In this document: piece after piece, positions 36,039 through 44,168 of the stretch | Position numbering within the stretch: position 1 is the first letter of the stretch | How the letters are laid out: each line of letters begins with the position of its first letter | Assembly (NCBI GenBank): GCA_030065875.1 | Contig: JASJCR010000047.1 | Location: 1 to 64,000 of the forward strand | Direction: 5' to 3' | DNA from: Ardenticatenaceae bacterium | GTDB taxonomy: Bacteria > Chloroflexota > Anaerolineae > Promineifilales > Promineifilaceae | Length of the DNA stretch: 64,000 nt | Position numbers and translations under genes: made by a program | The notes under the pieces: generated by a model | Databases searched by the model: none | Seen by the model: only the letters and a program-made list of their open reading frames with translations | Told to the model about the DNA's origin: nothing

Positions 36039-37532
36039 ATGAGCTACTTCATCGGCATTGATTCCTCAACAACGGCTACAAAAACCCTGTTGATGGATGA
36101 TCGGGGAGCAGTGATTGGTGTGGCGGCAGCCGAATACGATTATGAAACCCCACGGCCGCTGTGGACCGAGCAGTCGCCAGACCTGTGGTGGGACGCCACC
36201 TGTCAAAGTATCCGCCAGGTATTGGCTCAAACCGGGGTGCCACCTGCTGAAATTAAAGGGATTGGGTTGACGGGGCAGATGCACGGCATGGTGCTGCTCG
36301 ATCAACGCGGCGAGGTGCTGCGGCCGGCGATTTTGTGGAACGATCAGCGCACGGGGGCTGAATGCGACGAGATGCGCGAGAAATTCGGTAAGGACCGGTT
36401 GATCGACGTCACCGGCAACGACGCCCTGACCGGTTTTACCGCCCCCAAAATCCTGTGGGTCAAAAACAACGAGCCGGAATTTTATGCTCAAATCGCCCAG
36501 ATATTGCTTCCCAAAGATTATGTGCGCTTTAAATTAACCGGTCAGTACGCGATTGACAAGGCCGGTGGGGCAGGAACGCAGCTGTTTGATGTACGCGCCC
36601 GCAACTGGTCGGAACCGCTGCTGGAGGCCCTGGGAATCGAGCGCGGCTGGCTGCCGCCAACATTTGAAGGTACCGCCCAAACCGGGGTGGTCTCGGCTGA
36701 GGCGGCCGCAGCGTGCGGTCTTGTCGCCGGTATACCGGTTGTCGGTGGGGGAGGAGATCAGGCCGCCAACGCCGTGGGGACCGGGGCCGTGGTTGATGGG
36801 GTAGTGGCCTTGAGTTTGGGGACCTCCGGTGTTGTCTTTGCCTCCAACGACCGGCCGCTCATCCAGCCGGAAGGCCGGCTGCACGCCTTTTGCCACGCCG
36901 TGCCGAACAAGTGGCATTTGATGGGGGTGATGCTCTCGGCTGCCGGCAGCCTGCGCTGGTTTCGCGATGCCCTGGCACCGGGCGTGAGCTTTGACGACCT
37001 TGTGGCCGAGGCGGAAGCGATCCCCCCCGGCAGCGATGGGCTTTTATTCCTGCCGTATTTGACCGGGGAACGCACCCCACATCCCGACCCGCTGGCCCGC
37101 GGGGCGTTTGTCGGGCTGACGGTCCGTCACACCCGCGCCCACATGACCCGGGCGGTGTTGGAAGGGGTTGCCTTTGGTCTACGCGACAGCTTTGAGCTCA
37201 TGAAGGAGGCCGGTTTGGCTGATGTGACTCAGGTGCGCGTATCCGGCGGCGGCACTCGCAGCAGCCTGTGGCGTCAGATTTTAGCGGACGTCCTGCAGGC
37301 GGAAATGGTGACGATTAATACGGCCGAAGGGGCCGCCTACGGGGCCGCAATTTTAGCGGCCGTAGGCTCCGGGGCGTTTGCCTCGGTGCCCGAGGCGTGT
37401 GCGACGCTGATTCAGGTGACCGGTCAGACCCCGGTTGGTCAAAATTCTGCCGTGTATGATGAGGTTTACCCGCTTTATCGCGACTTGTATCCGGCCCTGC
37501 GGCCGACCTTTTCCGCCGTATCCGGTCAGTAA
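36039..37532 (+). CDS. xylB: Xylulokinase
   Basis: A 497-residue FGGY-family kinase. N-terminal ATPase motif IGIDSSTTATKTLLMD, the substrate loop GIGLTGQMHGMVLLD with the MHG motif of xylulokinases, PAILWNDQRT, and C-terminal VSGGGTRSSLWRQILADVLQ and VVGGGGDQAANAVGTGAV. It phosphorylates D-xylulose for the pentose phosphate pathway. The ATG has GAGAGG four bases upstream and lies 37 bases after the dehydratase. Its presence beside a xylonate dehydratase suggests that both isomerase and oxidative routes for xylose exist; no xylose isomerase is in the window. Confidence 0.92.
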   Translation: MSYFIGIDSSTTATKTLLMDDRGAVIGVAAAEYDYETPRPLWTEQSPDLWWDATCQSIRQVLAQTGVPPAEIKGIGLTGQMHGMVLLDQRGEVLRPAILWNDQRTGAECDEMREKFGKDRLIDVTGNDALTGFTAPKILWVKNNEPEFYAQIAQILLPKDYVRFKLTGQYAIDKAGGAGTQLFDVRARNWSEPLLEALGIERGWLPPTFEGTAQTGVVSAEAAAACGLVAGIPVVGGGGDQAANAVGTGAVVDGVVALSLGTSGVVFASNDRPLIQPEGRLHAFCHAVPNKWHLMGVMLSAAGSLRWFRDALAPGVSFDDLVAEAEAIPPGSDGLLFLPYLTGERTPHPDPLARGAFVGLTVRHTRAHMTRAVLEGVAFGLRDSFELMKEAGLADVTQVRVSGGGTRSSLWRQILADVLQAEMVTINTAEGAAYGAAILAAVGSGAFASVPEACATLIQVTGQTPVGQNSAVYDEVYPLYRDLYPALRPTFSAVSGQ

Positions 37533-37561
37533 CTTGCTATGAAAATGAGGTTGAATTGCAA

Positions 37562-38404
37562 ATGAAAAAAATGATGGCTGTTTTTGCACATCCCGATGAC
37601 GAAGGGGCGGTGGCCGGCACGCTGTACCGTTATGCTCAAAACAACACCGAAGTGGTTCTTGTTTGCGCCACAAGGGGAGAAGTCGGTCAAATTAGCGATC
37701 CATCATTGGCGACGCCAGAAACGTTGGGTGAAGTCCGTCAGCAAGAGCTGGAAGCGGCGTGCCGGATATTGGGCATAAAACATCTTGAATTTCTCGATTA
37801 CCGCGATTCGGGGATGGTTGGCACCCCCGAAAATGTGGATGCTCGCGCTTTGGTCCAGGCTGACGAGGATGAAGTGGTCTCAAAAATTGGTAAGCTGTAT
37901 GAGAAATACGCTCCGGATATCGTGATTACGTTTGAGCCGTTTGGCTGGTACGGGCATCCCGATCATCAGGTTGTCAGCCGCTGGGCCACGGCCGCGTTTA
38001 TGAACGCTGAAGACCAAAAAAACAGAGCCGCACAAAACCGGCGTTTGTTCCACGCTGTGATCCCCATCAGTAAATTTGAAGAGATGATTCAGGAAGCGGT
38101 TAAAGGGGGCTTTATTGAGGAGATGGGCAGCGAAGGATTTGGAGGAGAATCATCAAGAGAGGTGCAGGCCCAGGCCGAAGCCCAGGTCACACACGAAATA
38201 TATATCGAACCGCTGTTTGACATCAGGCAGGAGGCCATGGCCCAGCACCGCACTCAATTTTCCGAAGAGCATATGTTTAGAAAAATTCCGAAGGAGATAA
38301 TGCTCAAAGCCGCAGCCGCTGAGCACTTTATTCAGGTTTACCCCACGCCATCTGAACGGCCGCGGAACAACCATCGTTTAAATGACCTGTTTGACCTTTT
38401 ATAG
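37562..38404 (+). CDS. PIG-L/LmbE-family deacetylase
   Basis: A 280-residue PIG-L family zinc hydrolase. Motif 1 is AVFAHPDDEGAVAGTL (zinc ligands His and Asp-Asp), motif 2 FEPFGWYGHPDHQVVSR. The family removes N-acetyl groups from N-acetylglucosamine-like sugars, for example in mycothiol, bacillithiol and antibiotic pathways. The ATG at 37562 is preferred to a TTG two codons upstream; GAGG lies 11 bases away. It follows xylB by 29 bases, likely end of operon. Substrate unknown; it could also act in detoxification. Confidence 0.85.
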   Translation: MKKMMAVFAHPDDEGAVAGTLYRYAQNNTEVVLVCATRGEVGQISDPSLATPETLGEVRQQELEAACRILGIKHLEFLDYRDSGMVGTPENVDARALVQADEDEVVSKIGKLYEKYAPDIVITFEPFGWYGHPDHQVVSRWATAAFMNAEDQKNRAAQNRRLFHAVIPISKFEEMIQEAVKGGFIEEMGSEGFGGESSREVQAQAEAQVTHEIYIEPLFDIRQEAMAQHRTQFSEEHMFRKIPKEIMLKAAAAEHFIQVYPTPSERPRNNHRLNDLFDLL

Positions 38405-38439
38405 GGTTAAGTACTGTGTAACAAATGTTTTCCTAACGT

Positions 38440-38725
38440 TTAACCTTGTTGCCCCCTTTCTTGGCCGATGAATAAATCCATCGGCCATGGAGACCGAAAC
38501 CGGATAAATCCGGTTTATAACGCGATTTATCGCGTTTCGGTTTCCGTAGCGGCCGAATTTATTCGGCTGCGGCAAAGAGGCGTATATAAAATAAGAAGTT
38601 AAGAATTTTTTATTAGGTAATCAGCAAAAGTTACACAAAAATACATCCGCAGATTTCGCAGATGACAGTGAAAAATCTGCGGCCATCTGCGAACTTGCGG
38701 TTCTGCGGTGCGCACTCTACGGACG
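38440..38725. repeat. Array of four hairpins plus CGCAGATT element
   Basis: In the spacer 38405-38759 there is no gene. Four hairpins stand in a row: GGCCGATG-x8-CATCGGCC (38463-38486), AAACCGGATAAATCCGGTTT (38497-38516), AACGCGATTTATCGCGTT (38519-38536) and GCGGCCGAATTTATTCGGCT (38550-38569). All have the A/T core GATAAATC or its complement while the G/C arms differ. A CGCAGATT element with GCGAACTTGCGGTTCTGCGG follows at 38645-38725. Confidence 0.8.
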
Positions 38726-38759
38726 AATTACCCTATACCGTTATTTCCAAGCTGCTTGC

Positions 38760-39017
38760 TCAGGTTGTTGGTTGATAGCGGGCTAAATTCCAAAATAGCC
38801 CGATCAGCGCACAAACAGGGGCGCTGTACGGGATAAAATCAACCAGGGCTGCCATCCAGCTATCTGTAAACACGATCGTGCCGATCGCTAAACCGGCCAG
38901 CGGCAATATCACACCGATAAAACCACCAATGATGACACCGATCAGACCGGTGCCGATCAATTCCATGGTGATCATTTCCTTTTCAAAAGGAAGGATTTTT
39001 TTGCTTCTTTGACTCAC
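38760..39017 (-). CDS. Small two-helix membrane protein (85 aa)
   Basis: The GTG at 39017 is preferred because GGGAGG lies about six bases upstream; ATGs at 38975 and 38966 give shorter products and have poorer spacing. The sequence is a charged N-terminus (MSQRSKKILPFEKEM), a long hydrophobic stretch with Gly repeats (LIGTGLIGVIIGGFIGVILP, then LAGLAIGTIVF) and a second hydrophobic segment (YSAPVCALIGLFWNLARY). It resembles small GlsB/YeaQ-type membrane proteins in size and Gly pattern, without a firm match. The promoter region upstream is 39018-39300, shared with the divergent SRPBCC gene. Confidence 0.6.
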   Translation of the reverse strand: MSQRSKKILPFEKEMITMELIGTGLIGVIIGGFIGVILPLAGLAIGTIVFTDSWMAALVDFIPYSAPVCALIGLFWNLARYQPTT

Positions 39018-39307
39018 GGGGTTTCCTCCCAGATATTTATTTATTTTGTTGGGTCCTGTTGGCGATCGTAAATGAGAGGAGCGTCAACACGACCCAGTAA
39101 AAGTATATCACTCAGGAATGAGTTGATATAGTGTCGTTTGTGGCTGAAACAGGGTCGTTTGTCATTGTTATAGATACCGATAATTTTACAAATTTGGTAT
39201 TTATAGAGTGAAGTTTTGCCAACTCCTTGACTTTGACGCAGCGTCAAACATTACCGTAGCAAAATCCTGCTTAACGTTGAGCTAAAAACAAAAACATGAG
39301 AGGCAAA

Positions 39308-39760
39308 ATGAATTCAGTAACACAAGAAGTTGTCATTCAGGCCCCGCGCAGCAAAGTGTGGGACGTCTTATCTAATTTGGGCGATGTCTATCAATATTCG
39401 ACCAACGTAGAATTTTCGGAATACGTGACCGATCATAAATCTGGCGTTGGTGCCGCTCGCAAATGCGATTTGGGATCAGCCTGGGTCACCGAGCGAGTCA
39501 CTGCCTGGAGCGATCTGGAAGGGTATACGCTCGAAATCGCCGATGGTGGGGGCTTGGGGCCGCTCAAGCGTATGCTGGTGTCATTCCAACTATACGAAGA
39601 AGGACCAGAAACCCGCGTGCAGCAAACGATGGCTTACCAAATGAAAGGTGGCCTCATTAGCCCGCTGCTGGGGTTGATGGCCGGGGGTCAAATGCGCAAG
39701 GCGATCGAAGTTAATTTGCATGGCTTAAAAACATTTGTCGAACAGGAGGCTCAGTCATGA
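39308..39760 (+). CDS. SRPBCC-family (polyketide cyclase-like) protein
   Basis: A 150-residue START/Bet v1-type protein: it begins VTQEVVIQAPRSKVWDVLSN, has the beta-strand phrases GAARKCDLG, ERVTAWSDLEGYTLEI, RVQQTMAYQMKGG, and ends with a long helix RKAIEVNLHGLKTFVE. Such folds bind hydrophobic ligands in a central cavity. The ATG at 39308 has GAGAGG four bases upstream, better than an ATG at 39296. Its TGA overlaps the next ATG (ATGA at 39757-39760), so the two are translationally coupled. Confidence 0.82.
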   Translation: MNSVTQEVVIQAPRSKVWDVLSNLGDVYQYSTNVEFSEYVTDHKSGVGAARKCDLGSAWVTERVTAWSDLEGYTLEIADGGGLGPLKRMLVSFQLYEEGPETRVQQTMAYQMKGGLISPLLGLMAGGQMRKAIEVNLHGLKTFVEQEAQS

Positions 39761-40062
39761 GTGAATTTATTGAAGTAGGAATTGTTCGTTTAAAACCGGA
39801 GGTGACGGCTGAAGATTTTATAGTCGCTTCCGATGCGACCTCGGCCGCTTTTGAACGGGTTGATGGGTTTATCCGGCGCGAACTGTCCTGCTCAGCGGAT
39901 GGGCAGTGGCTGGATCTGGTATACTTTCGGGATCAGCAGGCGGCAAAACACGCAGAAGAGGGGTTGACGGCCGTTCCGGAAATTCATGCCCTCATGGGGA
40001 TGATGGACATGGACCACAGCACCTGGTTTCACGCCGAGCAAAAGCGGCTGTACGCCAGATAG
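39757..40062 (+). CDS. Small ABM-like protein coupled to the SRPBCC gene (101 aa)
   Basis: A 101-residue protein whose start overlaps the previous stop by four bases. It begins SEFIEVGIVRLKPEVTAEDF and contains FIRRELSCSADGQWLDLVYF and AEEGLTAVPEIHALMGMMD. The strand-helix-strand-strand-helix pattern suggests a dimeric alpha/beta barrel of the antibiotic-monooxygenase/EthD class. Function not known; it may act on the ligand of its SRPBCC partner. A 70-base inverted repeat follows. Confidence 0.7.
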   Translation: MSEFIEVGIVRLKPEVTAEDFIVASDATSAAFERVDGFIRRELSCSADGQWLDLVYFRDQQAAKHAEEGLTAVPEIHALMGMMDMDHSTWFHAEQKRLYAR

Positions 40063-40071
40063 ACCTAAGAA

Positions 40072-40141
40072 TTCACCGCGGAGACACAGAGAGGGCAAAG
40101 AACCTGCTTTCCAGAGTTTTCTCTGTGATCTTCGCGGTGAG
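40072..40141. repeat. Inverted repeat CACCGCGGAGACACAGAG / CTCTGTGATCTTCGCGGTG
   Basis: The arms pair over about 19 bases with two to three mismatches around a 25-base loop. The arm sequence is a common dispersed spacer word. It lies between the ABM-like gene and the MerR gene and could act as a terminator, but no T run follows. Confidence 0.75.
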
Positions 40142-40191
40142 TTTGGTTTTGTTACTCAATCTGACAATCCGCGGTTATTATTTTGATCATC

Positions 40192-41037
40192 ATGTTTAGA
40201 ATTGGCGAATTTTCCAAAATCGCGCAGGTCTCCGGCCGGCTGCTGCGCTATTATGACCAAATTGATTTATTAAAGCCCAGCTATATCGATCCCTGGACCA
40301 GCTATCGTTACTACACGGCCGATCAGCTAACCCGTCTTAACCGCATCCTGGCCCTCAAAGAGCTTGGTTTTTCTCTTGATGAAATCAAACCGATGGTCAA
40401 TCAGGAGATTACCACCGGCCGCATTCGCGATCTCTATCGGCAGCACAAATTGAAGATTGAACAAACCATCGCCGAAGAAATGGCGCGCCTGCAGCTGCTG
40501 CAGGTCCGCCTCACCCAGCTGGAACGACAGGATGAAAATTGGATTCCGGATGTCATCATTAAGCAGATGCCTGCCCAGCCGGTGCTGACCTACCGAAATT
40601 CAAGCCTATCCGAAACGGCTTTTTTTGACCTATTTGAAACAATCAGCCGGCAAGCACCCCGCATTTATCTAAAACGTGGTCAAATCGGCCATATCATCTC
40701 CGTTTTGCATTCAGAGCTGTTTATCCCTGAGGAGCCGTTGGATCTTGAGATTGGTTACATGGTCGACCAGCCGTCTATCGAGCCGGCCGCCTATGATGTA
40801 ATGGAAGACATCACCCTGACGGTAGATAAACTCCCGGCCGTAGATCAAATGGCTACCGTTGTTCACCATGGAATGGAGGATCATCCCTTGACCTACAACG
40901 CGCTGGGGCGCTGGCTGGCTCAAAATCGCTATCGGATCATCGGACCCGGGCGAGAAATCCTGCTTGAAAATCATTATCCGCAAGCGCCGGAGAAATGTAT
41001 CATGGAGATTCAATTCCCGGTTGCCCGTATAATTTAA
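40192..41037 (+). CDS. MerR-family regulator with GyrI-like effector domain
   Basis: A 281-residue regulator. The N-terminus is a MerR winged helix: RIGEFSKIAQVSGRLLRYYD, TSYRYYTADQLTRLNRILAL, KELGFSLDEIKPM. A coiled-coil dimerisation helix runs from about 80 to 125 (LKIEQTIAEEMARLQLLQVR). The remaining 155 residues are a GyrI-like effector-binding domain (VILNTV-type strands, MEIQFPV end), as in BltR/BmrR multidrug sensors. It probably senses a small hydrophobic molecule and could control the preceding SRPBCC pair or the following membrane protein. ATG at 40192; no clear ribosome site. Confidence 0.9.
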   Translation: MFRIGEFSKIAQVSGRLLRYYDQIDLLKPSYIDPWTSYRYYTADQLTRLNRILALKELGFSLDEIKPMVNQEITTGRIRDLYRQHKLKIEQTIAEEMARLQLLQVRLTQLERQDENWIPDVIIKQMPAQPVLTYRNSSLSETAFFDLFETISRQAPRIYLKRGQIGHIISVLHSELFIPEEPLDLEIGYMVDQPSIEPAAYDVMEDITLTVDKLPAVDQMATVVHHGMEDHPLTYNALGRWLAQNRYRIIGPGREILLENHYPQAPEKCIMEIQFPVARII

Positions 41038-41038
41038 C

Positions 41039-41112
41039 AGACTCGTCATCCCCGCGAAAGCGGGGATCCATCGGTGGACATCCAATGGATTCCCGCTTTC
41101 GCGGGAATGACG
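41039..41112. repeat. CGTCATCCCCGCGAAAG inverted element
   Basis: A 74-base inverted repeat whose outer arms are CGTCATCCCCGCGAAAGCGG and the complement CCGCTTTCGCGGGAATGACG, with GATCCATCGGTGG / CCAATGGATTCC inside. It belongs to a family widespread in bacterial spacers and follows the MerR stop directly; it may also serve as terminator. Confidence 0.85.
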
Positions 41113-41179
41113 TTGCTATACCTGTAATCAGCGGCTAAATTTATTCAGGAAATATTTTATAGCTCACTTCTAGTTGCAC

Positions 41180-42226
41180 ATGAAAAAACGCTTCTTCCTG
41201 TGGTTGACTGCACTGGCGCTCCTCTTCTGGATATGGGTTCAAATCCCGTGGCCGGACGTGCTGCAGCTGCTGTTCAATCTCTCTGTAGAGGGGCTGCTGC
41301 TGCTCATTCTGCTCAATCTGGCGGTGGTGCTCACGGTCAGCGGCCGGTGGTGGCTTATCCTTCTGGGCTTGCGAGGTTATGGGCAGCAAATCAGCTACCT
41401 GACGCTCACCGGGTATCGCCTGGCTGCCTTGGGCATTAGCTTCTTCACGCCCGGCCCTCAATTTGGTGGTGAACCGCTGCAGGTTTGGGTCCTGAGCCGC
41501 TATCACAACACGTCAACCAGCACCGCCATCGCGTCGGTGACAGTTGACAAGCTGCTGGAGTTAATCGTCAACTTTGCCGTGCTGGCCGGGGGGATTGTGA
41601 TTGTGCTCCAGGCGGCCGCAGTACCCGGTCAAACAAACCGCTGGACCCTGATTGTGGCGGCCGGTCTATGGATCGGGCCTTTATGGCTGCTGTGGCTGCT
41701 GGCCCGCGGCAGAACTCCGTTTTCTTCTTTTTTGCGGCGGCTTTTTGCCTTCCAGTTGCTTCAGAAGTTGCCTACGCGCTACAAGGCCTTCACTCACGAA
41801 CTGATTCAAACCACCGCAGCCAGTGAAGCCGAGGTTACACGTCTATACCAATACGCTCCAGGTGCCCTGCTCCTGGCTCTGCTGGTGACGATTGCAAACT
41901 GGATCTTCTGGCTGCTTGAATTCTGGTTTGTTTATGGCCTGTTGGGGTTTCAAATGTCATTTACGGAGCTGATGATTTTGGTCACGGCCGCCCGAATCGC
42001 CTTTTTACTCCCCTTCCCCGGCAGTGTGGGCACCCTGGAAGCCAGTCAACTGCTGGCCGTCATGGCGGTTGATCAACCTATGACCATCGGCATCAGCGCC
42101 ACATTGATCATGCGTTTAAGAGATTTTTTTGTCAGCGGATTTGGTCTGTGGCTGAGCGGCCGTTTAATGAACCGCAGATCAAAAATTGCCGGTGAGGGCG
42201 ATAAAACCCCAAACATCAGAAATTAA
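41180..42226 (+). CDS. Flippase-like membrane protein (UPF0104 / LPG synthase TM family)
   Basis: A 348-residue polytopic membrane protein with about eight helices. Family landmarks: WWLILLGLRGYGQQISYLTL, FFTPGPQFGGEPLQVWVLSR, ASVTVDKLLELIVNFAVL and FLLPFPGSVGTLEASQLLAV, matching the lysylphosphatidylglycerol synthase TM region (AglD/YbhN/UPF0104). Such proteins move or modify lipid-linked molecules at the cytoplasmic membrane. The ATG at 41180 is preferred to a TTG two codons earlier. The next gene is lipB, 54 bases on, with no functional link obvious. Confidence 0.88.
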   Translation: MKKRFFLWLTALALLFWIWVQIPWPDVLQLLFNLSVEGLLLLILLNLAVVLTVSGRWWLILLGLRGYGQQISYLTLTGYRLAALGISFFTPGPQFGGEPLQVWVLSRYHNTSTSTAIASVTVDKLLELIVNFAVLAGGIVIVLQAAAVPGQTNRWTLIVAAGLWIGPLWLLWLLARGRTPFSSFLRRLFAFQLLQKLPTRYKAFTHELIQTTAASEAEVTRLYQYAPGALLLALLVTIANWIFWLLEFWFVYGLLGFQMSFTELMILVTAARIAFLLPFPGSVGTLEASQLLAVMAVDQPMTIGISATLIMRLRDFFVSGFGLWLSGRLMNRRSKIAGEGDKTPNIRN

Positions 42227-42280
42227 ATTTCCAAACAATTTCTTACAGCCTGGCGGGCGAGATATGCTAAAATTAGGCGT

Positions 42281-42967
42281 ATGACCTTTTCAAAATGGCA
42301 CGGCCAAGTTGAATACTTAACTGCACTAGAAATGCAGAAAAATCTGGTTCGGGCACATCATACGAACCCCGACACCCCAGATCAGATTTTACTTCTAGAA
42401 CACCCTCCCACATACACCCTGGGGGTGAGCGGCAAACTCGAGCATTTACTTCTCAACGATCAGCAGTTGGCAGACGGAGGATTTGCCGTCCACCACATCA
42501 ATCGAGGTGGAGATATCACCTATCACGGGCCCGGTCAGCTTGTCGGGTACCCGATCTTAAATTTGCGACGGCTCTTTAAAGCCCGCGGTTTTTCCAATTT
42601 TAAGCTTCACGGGTATGTGCGGGACCTGGAAGAGACAATTATTCGAGCGATTTCCCATTTTGGTCTAACGGGGTGGCGCTATCCGGGCTACACCGGGGTC
42701 TGGATCGGCCCAGAAGAAGATCCGCGAAAAATTGCCGCCATCGGCATCCACGTCACCACCAAAGCGATTTGCAGCCACGGGTTTGCCCTCAACGTAAATC
42801 CCGACATGACTCATTTTGACCATATTATTCCCTGCGGCATTGCCGATCACGGGGTGACCAGTATGGCCAGAGAAACCGGCCGGTCAATCTCAACGCTCGA
42901 TGTGCTGCCGGCCGTCAAAGATGCATTTCAGGAATTATTTTCTACTTCTACTGAAGTAAGTGTCTAA
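42281..42967 (+). CDS. lipB: Octanoyltransferase
   Basis: A 228-residue LipB, which moves octanoyl from acyl-carrier protein to lipoyl domains. Landmarks: LLLEHPPTYTLGVSGKLEHL, INRGGDITYHGPGQLVGYPI (signature with catalytic Lys partner), YTGVWIG, RKIAAIGIHV and HGFALNVNPD with the acyl-thioester Cys in IPCGI. All catalytic residues are present. The AGG just before the ATG is too close to serve as a ribosome site and the TATGCTAAAAT upstream could be a -10, so a leaderless mRNA is possible. It is followed by lipA after 57 bases. Confidence 0.95.
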   Translation: MTFSKWHGQVEYLTALEMQKNLVRAHHTNPDTPDQILLLEHPPTYTLGVSGKLEHLLLNDQQLADGGFAVHHINRGGDITYHGPGQLVGYPILNLRRLFKARGFSNFKLHGYVRDLEETIIRAISHFGLTGWRYPGYTGVWIGPEEDPRKIAAIGIHVTTKAICSHGFALNVNPDMTHFDHIIPCGIADHGVTSMARETGRSISTLDVLPAVKDAFQELFSTSTEVSV

Positions 42968-43024
42968 ACGATTCACAAATTCCTGCCCTGGATTTTGTGA
43001 TGGACATCAATACAAGGAAGACAA

Positions 43025-43960
43025 ATGTCAAACATTTCACTCGATTCAATCGATGTTGTCAAAAAAGATAAACCCCGTTTAAAGCGGCCGCCCTGGATTC
43101 GGGTCCGGGCCCCCAGCGGAGAAAATTACGATTTTCTCAAGGGATTAATGCGCAGCAAATCACTGCATACCGTTTGTGAAGAGGCGCGCTGCCCCAATAT
43201 CGGTGAGTGCTGGGGATCAGGCACGGCTACTTTCTTGATCATGGGTGATATCTGTACCCGCAGCTGCGCCTTTTGCGATATTAAGACCGGCCGGCCGCTT
43301 CCGCTCGACTGGGAAGAGCCCAAACGAGTCGCCCAGGCGGTTAAGGCGATGAACCTTAATCATGTCGTTATCACGTCCGTCAATCGGGACGAACGCAAAG
43401 ATGGTGGCGCACCGATTTTTGCCGGCTGCATTGAGGAAATCCGCAAAATTCAGCCGGGCTGCTCGATCGAAGTGCTGATTCCGGACTTCAAAGGGAGCAT
43501 CGAGGCGTTAAAAATCGTCATGGATGCCCGGCCGGAAATCCTCAACCACAATGTCGAGACGGTGCCCAGCCTGTTCAAAAAGGTTCAGCCACAGGACAAA
43601 TATCAATGGGCGATGGACACGCTTGAAAACGCCAAGAAACTCGATCCGGAAGTGCTCACCAAGAGCGGCATCATGCTTGGTTTGGGTGAAGAGTGGGATG
43701 AACTGCTGCAGGTCATGCAGGATTTGGCCGATCGTAAGGTCGACATTTTGACCCTGGGTCAATATTTAACCCCCAACAGCCAGCGCCATCTGCCAATTGA
43801 ACGCTACTACTCTCCAGAGGAGTTTGCCGAACTCAAGGAAATCGGTTTGGCGATGGGGTTTAAGTGGGTGGAAAGCGGCCCTCTGGTCCGCAGCAGCTAT
43901 CATGCGGATAAGCAGGTGCGGGCGCTGTCGAAGATTTATTCGCCGCGGAGCGGCTCGTAG
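43025..43960 (+). CDS. lipA: Lipoyl synthase (radical SAM)
   Basis: A 311-residue LipA, which inserts two sulfurs into the octanoyl group. The auxiliary cluster motif is [12 protein letters not shown] (C-x4-C-x5-C), the radical SAM motif CTRSCAFC (C-x3-C-x2-C), and the C-terminal RSSY serine ligates the auxiliary cluster ([11 protein letters not shown]). The ATG has AAGGAAG upstream. Together with lipB it supplies lipoyl groups for pyruvate and 2-oxoglutarate dehydrogenase and glycine cleavage. Confidence 0.97.
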   Translation: MSNISLDSIDVVKKDKPRLKRPPWIRVRAPSGENYDFLKGLMRSKSLHTVCEEARCPNIGECWGSGTATFLIMGDICTRSCAFCDIKTGRPLPLDWEEPKRVAQAVKAMNLNHVVITSVNRDERKDGGAPIFAGCIEEIRKIQPGCSIEVLIPDFKGSIEALKIVMDARPEILNHNVETVPSLFKKVQPQDKYQWAMDTLENAKKLDPEVLTKSGIMLGLGEEWDELLQVMQDLADRKVDILTLGQYLTPNSQRHLPIERYYSPEEFAELKEIGLAMGFKWVESGPLVRSSYHADKQVRALSKIYSPRSGS

Positions 43961-44168
43961 GTGATTAGCTCGGGGCTGACGCCCCTTTTAGCTCGGTGCT
44001 ATGCAGCACCTCTCAGCACGGCCTGCGGCCTGTCAGCAATTAGCTTTATCAATGGCTAATGGCTGAAAAGCCCGAAGGGCTGAGCTGAGAGGCGCTAAAG
44101 CGCCGGGCTATAAGGTGCGCAGCACCGAGCTAAAAAGCTTACAGGGGCGTCAGCCCCGTGCTAGTCAG
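43961..44168. repeat. Word-built inverted repeat AGCTCGGTGCT..GCAGCACC
   Basis: The whole spacer between lipA and the ligase gene is made of small hairpins such as GGTGCTATGCAGCACC, GCCTGCGGC and GGCGCTAAAGCGCC, linked by TTTTAGCTC or GAGCTAAAA, and arranged so the left part (GGGGCTGACGCCCCTTTTAG) is complementary to the right part (GGGGCGTCAGCCCC). The same style fills 63060-63390. No coding sign. Confidence 0.85.
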
